Shown piece after piece: positions 1-8,969 of a stretch of 34,079 nucleotides of DNA. Source of the DNA: Chitinasiproducens palmae. GTDB lineage: Bacteria > Pseudomonadota > Gammaproteobacteria > Burkholderiales > Burkholderiaceae. The stretch is from NCBI RefSeq assembly GCF_900095735.1, contig NZ_FNLO01000020.1:1-34079 (forward strand), in the 5' to 3' direction. A program made the position numbers and the translations under genes. The first letter of the stretch is position 1. Each line of letters opens with the position of its first letter. The notes beneath the pieces are model-generated. The model did not search any database, was not told the origin of the DNA, and saw only the letters and a program-made list of their open reading frames with translations.

Positions 1-608
<608 letters not shown>

Positions 609-735
609 CTATTTTGCGACAGGTGGCGCCGAGGTGCAGCAGCGGCGTGGTCCGCAATGCGAAAGCTGGCAGCCGCGACGCGCCATCCGCATGCCGCCGC
701 GATGCGCGAAGACCCGCGACGACCCGCTTCGACGT

Positions 736-762
736 AAAAAAAGGCGCTGCATTGCAGCGCCT
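736..762 (-). terminator. Rho-independent terminator of the efflux operon
   Basis: A perfect 9-bp inverted repeat (arms AGGCGCTGC and GCAGCGCCT, three-base loop) is followed on the minus strand by seven T residues. It lies about 74 bases downstream of the oprB stop and fits as the end of the bpeAB-oprB transcript. The remainder of the 540-835 gap shows nothing else that I can support as a gene. Confidence 0.85.
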
Positions 763-835
763 GCTCCTGCTCCTGCTGGCGGGCCGCCCTTCGATGCCGT
801 TCGAAAACGTCCGGGCGGGCGCGGCCAGCAGGCCG

Positions 836-2383
836 TCAGCCGCCGCTCGGCGCGCTCGCCGCGCTCGCCGACGCTGCCGATGCTGGCCGAGGCGTACCGT
901 TGCGGTCGACGTTCGCGTAGTCGGGCGGCGCATCGGCCGCCTTCGGCGTGTCGCCGGTATGCTCCAGCCAGCCGCCGCCCAGCTTCTGATACAACGTGAC
1001 CAGATTGGTCAGCCGCGACAGTTCGGCGTTGATCAGCGTCTGCTGCGCCCCGTACAGGTCGGTCTGGGCCGTCAGCACGCTCAGATAGCTGTCCACGCCG
1101 CTCGTGTAGCGAAGGTTCGACAACTGCAGACGTCGCTGTTGCGAATCGACGTAGTTCTTCAACGCCGCGATCTGCTGTTCGTAGGTGGTGCGTGCGATAA
1201 GGCCATCGGACACCTCGCGGAACGCGGTCTGGATCGCCTTTTCGTACTGCGCGATCTCGATGTTCTTCTCGATATGCGCCAGGTCCAGATTCGCCAGGTT
1301 CTGGCCGCCGTTGAAGATCGGTAGCGAAATCGTCGGCGAGAAGGTCCACGCCGCCGAGCCCGCCTTGAACAGCCCGCCAAGCTGGCGGCTGGCGGTACCG
1401 AAGCTGCCGGTCAGCGAGATGCTCGGGAAGAAAGCCGCTCGCGCCGCGCCGATGTTCGCGTTGGCGGCCAGCAGTAGTTGTTCCGCCTGCAGGATGTCCG
1501 GACGTCGGAGCAACAGGTCCGACGGCAGGCCGGCCGGCACGTCGGCGATGATCGCCTGCTGTTCGAGCGGCACGCCCTCGGGCAGATCCGCCGGCAGCGG
1601 CTGGCCGATCAGCTCGACCAGCGTGTTCTGCGCCTGCTCGCGCAAACGGGTCTGCGACGCGTAGTTGGCCTCGGCCTGACGCACCACGCCTTCGGCTTCG
1701 CTCAGGTCCAGCGCCGAACCGGTGCCGGTATCGAACTGCACCTGGGCCAGCCGCAGCGACTCGCGCGAGGTCTTCAGCGTTTCCTCGGTGACGCGCAGCA
1801 GCGCCTCGTTGGAACGAACCGTCAGGTACTGGTTGGCGACCTGCGCAATCAGCGCCAGCGTGGCGGCACGCCGGGCTTCGGCAGTCGCCAGGTATTGCGC
1901 GAGCGCGGCCTGATTCAAGCTCTGCACACGGCCGAAGAAGTCGATTTCCCAGGAGGCGGACGGACCGATCTGGTACTGGCTGCCGATCGTTGCGCGGCCC
2001 GTGTAGCTCAGGTCGGCCGGCGTGCGCGAGCGCGTGCCGGTCGCGTCGAGCGAGAGCGTCGGCAACAGCGCCGAGCGCTGCACGCGATACTGCGCGCGTG
2101 CCTCGGCGACTTGCAGGACCGAGACCCGCAGGTCGCGGTTGTTGCGCAGCGCAATCTCGATCAACGCCTGCAGTTGCGGATCGGTGAAGAAATCCCGCCA
2201 GCCGAGCTCGGCCGCCGGCACCGCGCCTTGCTGGCCCGCGCTGTCGGCATAGGCGCCTTCGCTCGGGAACTGCGTGGCGACCGGCGCCGCCGGTCGCTCG
2301 TAGCGCGGCGCAAGCGAGCAGCCCGCCAGCACGGCGGCAGCCGCCAGTGCCAGCAAGGTGGGATGAAACGGTTTGATGGTCAT
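836..2383 (-). CDS. oprB: RND efflux outer-membrane lipoprotein (TolC/OprM family)
   Basis: This is the outer-membrane channel of a tripartite drug pump, 515 residues, which is normal for OprM/NodT-type factors. The ATG at 2383 is chosen although the frame stays open far upstream, because it opens a lipoprotein signal (lipobox LAGC, lipidated Cys22) and has AGGAAGGA about seven bases before it. The family signature is clear: two repeated alpha-barrel/beta-barrel halves, with the typical segments SWEIDFFGRVQSLNQA and LLRRPDILQAEQLLLAANANIGAARAAFFPSISLT. Only two bases separate it from the bpeB stop, so translation is probably coupled. The tail after about residue 470 is low-complexity Ala/Ser (ASAASASAASAPSGG), resembling the end of BpeA. 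The oprB name rests on the bpeAB context; the family call itself is very secure. Confidence 0.93.
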   Translation of the reverse strand: MTIKPFHPTLLALAAAAVLAGCSLAPRYERPAAPVATQFPSEGAYADSAGQQGAVPAAELGWRDFFTDPQLQALIEIALRNNRDLRVSVLQVAEARAQYRVQRSALLPTLSLDATGTRSRTPADLSYTGRATIGSQYQIGPSASWEIDFFGRVQSLNQAALAQYLATAEARRAATLALIAQVANQYLTVRSNEALLRVTEETLKTSRESLRLAQVQFDTGTGSALDLSEAEGVVRQAEANYASQTRLREQAQNTLVELIGQPLPADLPEGVPLEQQAIIADVPAGLPSDLLLRRPDILQAEQLLLAANANIGAARAAFFPSISLTGSFGTASRQLGGLFKAGSAAWTFSPTISLPIFNGGQNLANLDLAHIEKNIEIAQYEKAIQTAFREVSDGLIARTTYEQQIAALKNYVDSQQRRLQLSNLRYTSGVDSYLSVLTAQTDLYGAQQTLINAELSRLTNLVTLYQKLGGGWLEHTGDTPKAADAPPDYANVDRNGTPRPASAASASAASAPSGG

Positions 2384-2385
2384 CT

Positions 2386-5300
2386 TCAACGTCCTTCCTG
2401 GCTCGTCGGTTCGTGCTTCGCGTGTTGTTCTTCGAGCGCCTTGTTGTCGTCGCCGTCCACCCCCTTGGTGAAGCGGCTCACCACCACGACGTAGAACATC
2501 GGCACCAGGTAGATCGCCAGGAACGTGGCGGTCAACATGCCGCCGATGACGCCCGTGCCGATCGCGTGCTGGCTGCCGGAGCCCGCGCCGCTGCTGATCG
2601 CCAGCGGCAGCACGCCGAGGATGAACGCCAGCGACGTCATCAGGATCGGGCGCAGCCGCAGACGCGTGGCTTCCATCGCCGCATCGACGATCTTCATGCC
2701 CCCGCGGTGCAGGTCCTTCGCGAACTCCACGATCAGAATCGCGTTCTTCGCGGACAGACCGACCGTCGTCAGCAGGCCCACCTGGAAGTACACGTCGTTC
2801 GACAGGCCGCGCAGCGTGGTGGCCAGCAGCGCCCCCACGATGCCCAGCGGCACCACCAGGATCACCGAGAACGGAATCGACCAGCTCTCGTAGAGCGCCG
2901 CCAGACACAGGAACACGACCAGGATCGAGATCGCGTACAAGGCCGGCGCCTGCGCACCGGACTGGCGTTCCTGCAGCGACAGGCCGGTCCATTCGAAACC
3001 GAAGCCCGGTGGCAGCTTGGCGGCCAGCGCCTCCATCGTCGCCATCGCGTCGCCCGAGCTGCGGCCCGGCGCCGCTTCACCCTGGATCTGCACGGCCGAG
3101 ACGCCGTTGTAGCGCTCCAGCTTTGGCGACGCGTAGGTCCAGTGCCCCGTCGCGAACGAGGAGAACGGAACCATCGTGCCAGCGTTGTTGCGCACGTACC
3201 ATTGGTTGACGTCTTCCGGATTCATCCGCGCGAGCGCCTCGCCCTGCACGTACACCTTCTTCACCCGGCCGCGGTCGATGAACTGGTTCACGTACGACGA
3301 GCCCCAGGCGATCGACAGCGTGTTGTTGATGTCGGACAGCGACACGCCCAGTGCCGAGGCCTTCTCGTCGTCGATCTCGATCTGGTATGCCGGCGTGTCA
3401 TCCAGACCATTCGGGCGCACGCGCGTCAATTCGGCATTCTGCGACGCCATGCCGAGCAACTGGTTCCGCGCGGCCATCAGCGCCGCATGGCCCGCGCCCG
3501 ACCGATCCTGCAGCTCAAAGTCGAAGCCGCTGGCGGTACCGAGTTCCGGAATCGAAGGCGGATTGATCGGATAGATCGTCGCGTCCTTGATCTGCGAGAA
3601 GCGACCGAACGAGCGGCCGATCAGCGCGCCGATCTTCTGGTCGGCGGCACTGCGCTCGCTCCAGTCGCGCAGCCGCACGAACAGGATTGCCGCGTTCTGA
3701 CCCCGGCCCGCAAAGCTGAAGCCGTTGATCGAGAACACCGCTTCGACCGTGTTCTTCTCATCCTTCAGCAGATAGTTGGTCACTTCGTCGATGACGCGCT
3801 GCGTCCGTTCCTGCGTCGCGCCCGGCGGCGTCTGGATCTGCACGAACATCGTGCCCTGGTCTTCCTCGGGCAGGAACGAGCTCGGCAGGCGCCAGAACAG
3901 CAGGCCGACGGCGACCAGAATCACGCCGTAGACCAGCAGCCAGCGGCCGGAGCGCGCGATCACGCCGCGCACGCCACGCTGGTAGCCGTCGCGGCCCCGG
4001 TCGAAGGTGCGGTTGAACCAGCCGAAGAAGCCGCGCTTCTCTTCGTGGTGCCCCTTCGGGATCGGCTTGAGAATGGTCGCGCACAGCGCCGGCGTCAGGA
4101 TCAACGCGACGAGCACAGACAGCACCATCGCCGCGACAATGGTCAGAGAGAACTGGCGGTAGATTGCGCCGACCGAGCCGCTTTGGAAGGCCATCGGCAC
4201 GAACACCGCGGACAGCACCAGCGCCACGCCAATCAGCGCGCCGGTGATCTGGCCCATCGCCTTGCGGGTCGCGTCGCGGGGCCCGAGCCCTTCCTCGACC
4301 ATCACCCGCTCGACGTTCTCCACCACCACGATGGCGTCATCGACCAGCAGACCAATGGCCAGCACCAGGCCGAACATCGACAGCGTGTTGATCGAGAAGC
4401 CGGCCGCGCCCATGATCGCGAACGTACCCAGCAGCACCACGGGCACGGCGATCGTCGGGATGATCGTCGCGCGGATGTTCTGCAGGAACAGGTACATCAC
4501 CAGGAACACCAGCACGATGCCTTCGATCAGGGTCTTGACCACTTCCTCGATCGACAGCTTCACGAACGGCGTCGTGTCGTACGGATATTTCACGACCATG
4601 CCGGCCGGGAAGTAGTGCGACAGCTCCTCGACGCGCGCGCGTACCCGGTCCGCCGTCTGCAGCGCGTTGGCGCCGGTGGCCAGCTGCACGCCGAAGCCGG
4701 CGGTCGGTTGGCCGTTGTACTTGGTGTCGAAGTTGTAGTTTTCGCCGCCGAGTTCGACCCGCGCCACGTCGCCGATCGTCACGCGCGAGCCATCGCTGTT
4801 GACCTTCAACAGGATCTTGCGGAACTGTTCCGGCGTCTGCAGGCGGGTCTTTTCGGTGATCGAGGCGGTTAGTTCCTGCCCCGGCACGGCCGGTGCGCCG
4901 CCGAGCTGACCGGCGGACACCTGCACGTTCTGCGCGGCAATCGCGTTGGTGACGTCGACCGGCGTCAGCTGGTAGCTGCGCAGCTTGGTCGGATCAAGCC
5001 AGATCCGCATCGCGTACTGCGAGCCGAACAGCTGGACCGTGCCGACCCCGTCGACCCGGCTGACCGGGTCCTGGATGTTCGACGCGACGTAGTTGGCCAG
5101 GTCGTACTTGCTCATCGAGCCGTTTTCCGACACGAAGGCCATCACCATCAGGAAGCTGCTGCTCGACTTGGTGACGCGGATACCCTGCTGCTGCACGGTC
5201 TGCGGTAGCAACGGCGTCGCCAGCTGCAGCTTGTTCTGCACCTGCACCTGCGCGATGTCCGGATTCGTGCCCGGCGAGAAGGTCACCGTGATCGTCGCAT

Positions 5301-5559
5301 TGCCCGACGAATCGGACGTCGACGACAGATACATCAGGTGATCGATGCCGTTCATCTGCTGTTCGATCACCTGCGTGACGCTGTCCTCCACCGTCTGCGC
5401 CGAGGCGCCCGGATAGGTCACGCTGATCTGCACCTGCGGCGGCGCGATCGTCGGGTATTGGGAAACCGGCAGGCGCAGGATCGACAGCGCGCCCGCCAGC
5501 ATCAGCACGATCGCCAATACCCAGGCGAAGATCGGCCGATCGATAAAATACTTTGCCAT
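2386..5559 (-). CDS. bpeB: RND multidrug efflux transporter (AcrB/BpeB family)
   Basis: This is the inner-membrane proton/drug antiporter, 1057 residues, full length for hydrophobe/amphiphile RND pumps. The N-terminus [17 protein letters not shown] is typical of AcrB. The proton-relay aspartates are at 407 and 408 in [18 protein letters not shown], the same numbering as E. coli AcrB, and the partner lysine is in the C-terminal [16 protein letters not shown] segment. Two large periplasmic loops alternate with twelve predicted membrane segments. The start is supported by AAGGGAG overlapping the bpeA stop. The gene sits between bpeA (14-base gap between the genes) and oprB (2-base gap). Burkholderia BpeB, RND-4 of B. 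cenocepacia, is the closest match I know, with a divergent TetR gene in the same arrangement. Substrates cannot be read from the sequence; aminoglycosides, macrolides and signalling molecules are known for the family. Confidence 0.95.
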   Translation of the reverse strand: MAKYFIDRPIFAWVLAIVLMLAGALSILRLPVSQYPTIAPPQVQISVTYPGASAQTVEDSVTQVIEQQMNGIDHLMYLSSTSDSSGNATITVTFSPGTNPDIAQVQVQNKLQLATPLLPQTVQQQGIRVTKSSSSFLMVMAFVSENGSMSKYDLANYVASNIQDPVSRVDGVGTVQLFGSQYAMRIWLDPTKLRSYQLTPVDVTNAIAAQNVQVSAGQLGGAPAVPGQELTASITEKTRLQTPEQFRKILLKVNSDGSRVTIGDVARVELGGENYNFDTKYNGQPTAGFGVQLATGANALQTADRVRARVEELSHYFPAGMVVKYPYDTTPFVKLSIEEVVKTLIEGIVLVFLVMYLFLQNIRATIIPTIAVPVVLLGTFAIMGAAGFSINTLSMFGLVLAIGLLVDDAIVVVENVERVMVEEGLGPRDATRKAMGQITGALIGVALVLSAVFVPMAFQSGSVGAIYRQFSLTIVAAMVLSVLVALILTPALCATILKPIPKGHHEEKRGFFGWFNRTFDRGRDGYQRGVRGVIARSGRWLLVYGVILVAVGLLFWRLPSSFLPEEDQGTMFVQIQTPPGATQERTQRVIDEVTNYLLKDEKNTVEAVFSINGFSFAGRGQNAAILFVRLRDWSERSAADQKIGALIGRSFGRFSQIKDATIYPINPPSIPELGTASGFDFELQDRSGAGHAALMAARNQLLGMASQNAELTRVRPNGLDDTPAYQIEIDDEKASALGVSLSDINNTLSIAWGSSYVNQFIDRGRVKKVYVQGEALARMNPEDVNQWYVRNNAGTMVPFSSFATGHWTYASPKLERYNGVSAVQIQGEAAPGRSSGDAMATMEALAAKLPPGFGFEWTGLSLQERQSGAQAPALYAISILVVFLCLAALYESWSIPFSVILVVPLGIVGALLATTLRGLSNDVYFQVGLLTTVGLSAKNAILIVEFAKDLHRGGMKIVDAAMEATRLRLRPILMTSLAFILGVLPLAISSGAGSGSQHAIGTGVIGGMLTATFLAIYLVPMFYVVVVSRFTKGVDGDDNKALEEQHAKHEPTSQEGR

Positions 5560-5574
5560 CTGGAGGCGGCTCCC

Positions 5575-6822
5575 TTATTGCGGTTGACTGGCCGACGGCG
5601 CGCTCGCCGCCGACGCTGCGCTGCCGGCCTGCGCGGCAGCCGGGCCGCTTGCGTACGGCGAGCTGGCGGCCAACGCCGGCATCTGCGCGTCGACCGGCTT
5701 GACCGTCGCGCCCGGCTTCGCCTTCTGCGTGCCCTGCACGATCACCCGATCGCCCGGCTGCAGACCGCCGGTGACCACCCACGCATTGCCTCGCGTGCCA
5801 GAGGTTTCGAGCGTGCGCAGCGCGACCTTGTTGTCCGGGCCGACGACCAGCGCGGTCGGGTTGCCCTTCTGGTCGCGAGTCACGCCCTGCTGCGGTACCA
5901 GCATCGCCCGGTCGTTGACCGCCTGTTGCAGACGCGCGCGGACGAACATGCCCGGCAGCAGGTCACGGTTCGGGTTCGGGAAGACCGCGCGCAACGTCAC
6001 GCTGCCGGTGTTCTGATCGACCGTGATGTCGGAGAATTCGAGCGAACCGCTCTGCGCGTAGGTGCTGCCGTCCTCCAGCACCAACTCGACCTTGGCGCGA
6101 TTGTTACCGGCGCTCTGCAACTGGCCGGCCTGCAGCGCACGGCGCAGACGCAGCACTTCGGTGCTCGACTGGGTCACGTCGACGTAGACGCGGTCGATCT
6201 GTTGCACGGTCGCGAGCAGCGTCGCCGCGCTGGCCTGCACGTAGCCGCCCGGCGTGACCTGGGCCATGCCGATGCGGCCGGAAATGGGCGAGGTCACATT
6301 GGTGTAGCCGAGATTGATGCTGGCGGTGCGCACCGCTGCCCGGCCCGATGCGACCTGCGCTTCGGCCTGGCCGAGCGAGGCAACCGCGTTGTCGTAGCTC
6401 TGCTTGCTGATCGCGTTCGCGGCGACCAGGGTCTTGTAGCGGTCCGCCTGGGCTCGCTGGGCGCCGACATTCGCCTGCGCATTGGCCAGCGTGGCGCGCG
6501 CGCTTTCCAGTTGCGCCTGATACGGCGCCGGGTCGATCTGGAACAGACGTTGGCCCGCCTTGACCTCGCTGCCTTCGACGAAGTCGCGCTTGAGCACGAT
6601 GCCGTCCACGCGCGCCCGGACTTCGGCGATCAGCAGCGGCGAGATGCGGCCCGGCAATTCCGTCACGATCGTGACGGGTTCGTTGCGCACGGTCAGCACG
6701 CCCACTTCGACCGGTCCGGCAGGCGCTGCCTGCTGTTGCTTCTGACCGCAGGCGGAGAGCACCAAGAGTGCTGCCCCCGAGGCCGCCCAGATGAGACGAA
6801 ATGGAACCCGATCGACGCGCAT
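5575..6822 (-). CDS. bpeA: RND efflux periplasmic adaptor lipoprotein (membrane fusion protein)
   Basis: The 415-residue adaptor links the inner-membrane pump to the outer-membrane channel. It has a lipoprotein signal with lipobox LSAC and lipidated Cys25. The rest follows AcrA order: beta-barrel and lipoyl half-motifs (LPGRISPLLIAEVRARVDG and, later, TNVTSPISGRIGMAQVTPGG), an alpha-helical hairpin between about residues 100 and 170, and the membrane-proximal domain towards the end. A GAGGT element precedes the ATG by about seven bases. It is the first gene of the operon, divergent from bpeR across 310 bases that hold the operator. The C-terminal 40 residues are Ala/Ser/Gly-rich and probably disordered. 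Confidence 0.94.
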   Translation of the reverse strand: MRVDRVPFRLIWAASGAALLVLSACGQKQQQAAPAGPVEVGVLTVRNEPVTIVTELPGRISPLLIAEVRARVDGIVLKRDFVEGSEVKAGQRLFQIDPAPYQAQLESARATLANAQANVGAQRAQADRYKTLVAANAISKQSYDNAVASLGQAEAQVASGRAAVRTASINLGYTNVTSPISGRIGMAQVTPGGYVQASAATLLATVQQIDRVYVDVTQSSTEVLRLRRALQAGQLQSAGNNRAKVELVLEDGSTYAQSGSLEFSDITVDQNTGSVTLRAVFPNPNRDLLPGMFVRARLQQAVNDRAMLVPQQGVTRDQKGNPTALVVGPDNKVALRTLETSGTRGNAWVVTGGLQPGDRVIVQGTQKAKPGATVKPVDAQMPALAASSPYASGPAAAQAGSAASAASAPSASQPQ

Positions 6823-7040
6823 GAAACGACCTCAGTGTCTTGGAATTGATTGGTATTCAACGCAGCGGCCGATCTGCATTATCGGCTGGCGTTGCATCTT
6901 ACATGTGTACAAAAGCCCGCGCCCTGATGTCTCGCGCACGCACAGGAAAGTCGTCCCGACGCGGGGGACCGAGGCACTGGCGAACGACCGGGCGGAAGGT
7001 ATGCAGGAAAACCCGAAGCTGGCAGACAGGCTGGCGGTGT

Positions 7041-7070
7041 ATTATAGATACATTCATGAATGTATGTTGC
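7041..7070 (-). promoter_or_regulatory. Probable bpeAB-oprB promoter
   Basis: On the minus strand the sequence reads TATAAT at 7046-7041, a perfect sigma-70 -10 hexamer. The -35 candidates about 17-18 bases upstream (GCAACA or CAACAT) match the consensus poorly, as expected for a regulated promoter. The spacer contains the palindromic operator. A start near 7034 would give a leader of roughly 210 bases before bpeA, so a second promoter closer to the gene is not excluded. Confidence 0.5.
7048..7065. promoter_or_regulatory. Palindromic operator for the TetR/AcrR-type repressor
   Basis: ATACATTCATGAATGTAT is a perfect 18-bp dyad. It resembles the core of the E. coli acrAB operator bound by AcrR, which has the arms TACATTTGTGAATGTA. 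It lies one base from the TATAAT on the minus strand, within the bpeA promoter spacer, and about 67 bases before the bpeR ATG, so one bound repressor dimer could control both directions. Assignment to BpeR is an inference from position and family. Confidence 0.8.
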
Positions 7071-7132
7071 TTCTCCCTGTAGAAGGAACATTTCGATTGA
7101 TCAACTTGCCGCAGAGGTAGCCAAACCGCCAT

Positions 7133-7825
7133 ATGGCTCGCAGAACAAAAGAGGATGCGCTGGAGACGCGCGGCCTGATCCTCGACACCGCGGAACGGGT
7201 CTTTTACGACAAAGGCGTATCGCGCACCTCACTGGCCGATATCGCAGAAGCCGCGGGCGTTTCGCGTGGGGCGATCTATTGGCATTTCAAGAACAAGTGC
7301 GAGCTGTTCAATGCGATGTTCGATCGCGTCGTGTTGCCGATGGACGAGTTGATGGGCGAAGCGCCGACCGCGCACGACCCGCTCGGACAGATGCGGCGAG
7401 CGATGATCGACTGCCTGTGCAGCATCGCCGAGGACCCGCGCCGGACGCGCATCTTCAGCGTGCTGTTCCACAAATGCGAGCTGACGCACGAGATGGGACC
7501 GCTGTTCGAGCGCCATCGGGCGCATCAGACGCGGGCGCGCGAGCAGATCGAGGCGAAATTGCGCCGGGCCATCGAGGCCGGCCAGCTGCCGGCGGAACTG
7601 AACACCGCTCACGCCGCCGCGATGCTGCACGCGCAGTTGGGCGGCTTGGTCAACGACTGGCTGTTTTCGCCCGAGAGCCTCGATCTCGCAAGCAGCGCCG
7701 CATGCTACATCGACGCATTTGTCGAAATGATGAAAGTGAGCCGCGCGCTGCGGCTCACCCCGCCCGTCGCACATCGCGAGCGGGTGGAAGCGGCGCATAC
7801 GGAGGAAGCGCTGGCGCGGCCGTGA
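7133..7825 (+). CDS. bpeR: TetR/AcrR-family repressor of the adjacent RND pump
   Basis: This 230-residue protein has the TetR N-terminal DNA-binding domain, with the helix-turn-helix at about residues 31-52 (TSLADIAEAAGVSRGAIYWHFKNK). It is followed by an AcrR/TtgR-like all-helical ligand domain (RIFSVLFHKCELTHEMGPL). The sequence beginning ARRTKEDALETRGLILDTAERVF is characteristic of local repressors of RND pumps. It is transcribed divergently from bpeA across the region with the palindrome, which is the usual repressor/operon layout, and it is probably autoregulated. The only Shine-Dalgarno candidate (AGAGG) is rather far upstream, about 15 bases. The last four bases overlap a possible small ORF starting at 7822. 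Function is inferred from family and position. Confidence 0.92.
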   Translation: MARRTKEDALETRGLILDTAERVFYDKGVSRTSLADIAEAAGVSRGAIYWHFKNKCELFNAMFDRVVLPMDELMGEAPTAHDPLGQMRRAMIDCLCSIAEDPRRTRIFSVLFHKCELTHEMGPLFERHRAHQTRAREQIEAKLRRAIEAGQLPAELNTAHAAAMLHAQLGGLVNDWLFSPESLDLASSAACYIDAFVEMMKVSRALRLTPPVAHRERVEAAHTEEALARP

Positions 7826-8007
7826 CACACCGCGACGGCTATGGCTACGGCTACGGCTACGGCTATGGCTACGGCTATGGCTATGGCGGCGGCCACGGCC
7901 ACAGCAGCTGGCAGTTCGGCATGGGCAGTGCGCCAGAGTCGCGGACCCCGGGCGCTGCAGAGCGGTGCCGGACGCCTCACCGCGGCCGCCCGTCATACAG
8001 CGACTGA
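7822..8007 (+). CDS. Possible Gly-Tyr-repeat small protein overlapping the bpeR stop
   Basis: A GTG at 7822 overlaps the bpeR stop in a GTGA arrangement and opens a 61-residue frame: VTHRD, then eight Gly-Tyr dipeptides, then GGGHGHSSWQFGMGS and a basic, Pro/Arg-rich tail. The eight GGCTAY hexamers differ only at T/C in the Tyr codon, which is silent in this frame and would change residues in the other five frames. The stop lies only seven bases before a terminator hairpin, so the frame fills the 3' part of the bpeR transcript. Against it: no signal peptide, GGAGGAAG lies about 13 bases from the GTG, and the last 30 residues look like ordinary GC-rich translation. I recognise no family. It may be a real coupled peptide or only a repeat in a 3' untranslated region. 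Confidence 0.35.
   Translation: MTHRDGYGYGYGYGYGYGYGYGGGHGHSSWQFGMGSAPESRTPGAAERCRTPHRGRPSYSD
7837..7884. repeat. GGCTAY hexamer microsatellite, 8 units
   Basis: Eight consecutive hexamers GGCTAT or GGCTAC (four of each), followed by decayed GGCGGC and GGCCAC units. It starts 11 bases after the bpeR stop. Units of six bases keep the reading frame, so changes in copy number would only lengthen or shorten a Gly-Tyr tract. Confidence 0.95.
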
Positions 8008-8014
8008 CCCGTGG

Positions 8015-8064
8015 AAAAGCAAAGGGCCCATCCGGAAGCCATCCCGAATGGGCCTTTCGCTTTT
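8015..8064. terminator. Rho-independent terminator after bpeR, possibly bidirectional
   Basis: AAAAGCAAAGGGCCCAT at 8015-8031 pairs with ATGGGCCTTTCGCTTTT at 8048-8064, with two mismatches in 17 positions and a 16-base loop. The 3' arm ends in TTTT on the plus strand, and the 5' arm supplies AAAA for the opposite direction. It can stop bpeR transcripts and also readthrough from the minus-strand gene ending at 8361. Confidence 0.75.
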
Positions 8065-8360
8065 ACCCTGCCCTACCGCGTGAGCTGGCTGTGCGGTGCA
8101 ACCGGTGTCTCTTTGCCTCCGGCAAGCTGTTTGACAGTATGTGTCTGTCGGCTTGCGGCAGCCGTGTCGTGCTCACGACTGGTTATCGACAGCCGACACC
8201 GCGACAAGACTCGAAAGACTCGGAACGCCTTCGCATTCCCGTCTGCCCGGCTTGCAAGCGCATCTGCATTGCGCCGTCGCGGTGCGTTCCTGATGTCACG
8301 TGATGGATTCAGCGTGCCGACTGCGGCGTAAGGAATGCAAACGCCGGGGCATCGCCGTGC
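8065..8360. other. Gap between convergent genes, nothing assigned
   Basis: About 300 bases between the terminator and the 3' end of the convergent minus-strand gene. A TTGACA stands at 8131 but has no -10 partner at the right spacing. A small inverted repeat (TTGCC, three-base loop, GGCAA) occurs near 8113-8126. No frame here has coding character that I trust. Confidence 0.5.
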
Positions 8361-8852
8361 TCAGCGCACGCGCCAGTCGAAGCGCGCCCGCGCGCCCTTC
8401 TTGCCCACATTGACCTGGCGCGTCTGCTCGCGACCGCTGTAGCTCGCATGCACCGTGTAGTGGCCGGGCTTCAGCCGCACCAGCATGTACGGGCCTTGCG
8501 ACGTCGCCTCGAACACGGTCGCCCCCCTGCCGTCGGTGATCTTGACCGGCACGTCGGCGACGAAATTCCGTTCGCCACCGATGAACTCCAGCGACAGCGG
8601 CCAACGCGCCGCCTCCTTCTTCAGCGTCGTCGATTCGTCGAGGCCGACACCGCCGCTGATGTAGTCGATGCCGTTGGCCTGTTGCGTCTGCAGGCCATTC
8701 GGGGGCGGCGGCGGCGGCGCGTCGCCGGGGGCCGCATGCGCGAACGGAGCGCTCAGCAGCGCCGCAGCGGCCGCCACGGCGAGCATGCCACGTCGGGCGA
8801 GCGCCGCGCCACTGCGGTTCATCGTCATTTCAGTCGTCGAATTGTCTGCCAT
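8361..8852 (-). CDS. Secreted hypothetical protein with a carboxypeptidase-regulatory-like fold
   Basis: Function unknown. The ATG at 8852 is preferred over an in-frame GTG nine bases upstream because AGGAG lies eight bases before it; this gives 163 residues. A classical signal peptide is visible: basic region around residues 13-21, hydrophobic AVAAAAALLSAP, and likely cleavage after AHA at residue 40. It is followed by a proline run (PPPPPP). The rest looks like a small beta-sandwich of the carboxypeptidase-regulatory type: VPVKITDGRGATVFEATSQGPYMLVRLKPGHYTVHASYSG. No catalytic residues are evident. It lies 117 bases downstream of the HtrA protease gene on the same strand and may be co-transcribed, which suggests a periplasmic partner or substrate; that is inference. 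Similar proteins are common in Burkholderia. Confidence 0.75.
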   Translation of the reverse strand: MADNSTTEMTMNRSGAALARRGMLAVAAAAALLSAPFAHAAPGDAPPPPPPNGLQTQQANGIDYISGGVGLDESTTLKKEAARWPLSLEFIGGERNFVADVPVKITDGRGATVFEATSQGPYMLVRLKPGHYTVHASYSGREQTRQVNVGKKGARARFDWRVR

Positions 8853-8969
8853 CGCGTTCACTCCTGTCAGTGGGTCGGAGCGCCAGCGCCGCTTTCGGGA
8901 CGCCGGCGCGCGGCCGCCGCATCGCGGCCTAGCGTCGGGACGAGAGCAAACCTCATGCCGAGACGGCGC

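Noticed and set aside
2384..2992. Upstream extension of the oprB frame into bpeB
   Set aside because: The extension is an out-of-frame reading of bpeB; the lipoprotein signal and ribosome-binding site fix the start at 2383.
2413..4872. An 819-codon plus-strand open frame opposite bpeB
   Set aside because: It is antisense to an unmistakable RND transporter gene and its translation is Arg/His/Gln/Asp-rich with no domain; long antisense frames are expected at this GC content.
8131..8160. TTGACA as a promoter in the convergent gap
   Set aside because: No -10 hexamer at 16-18 bases and no gene to serve.
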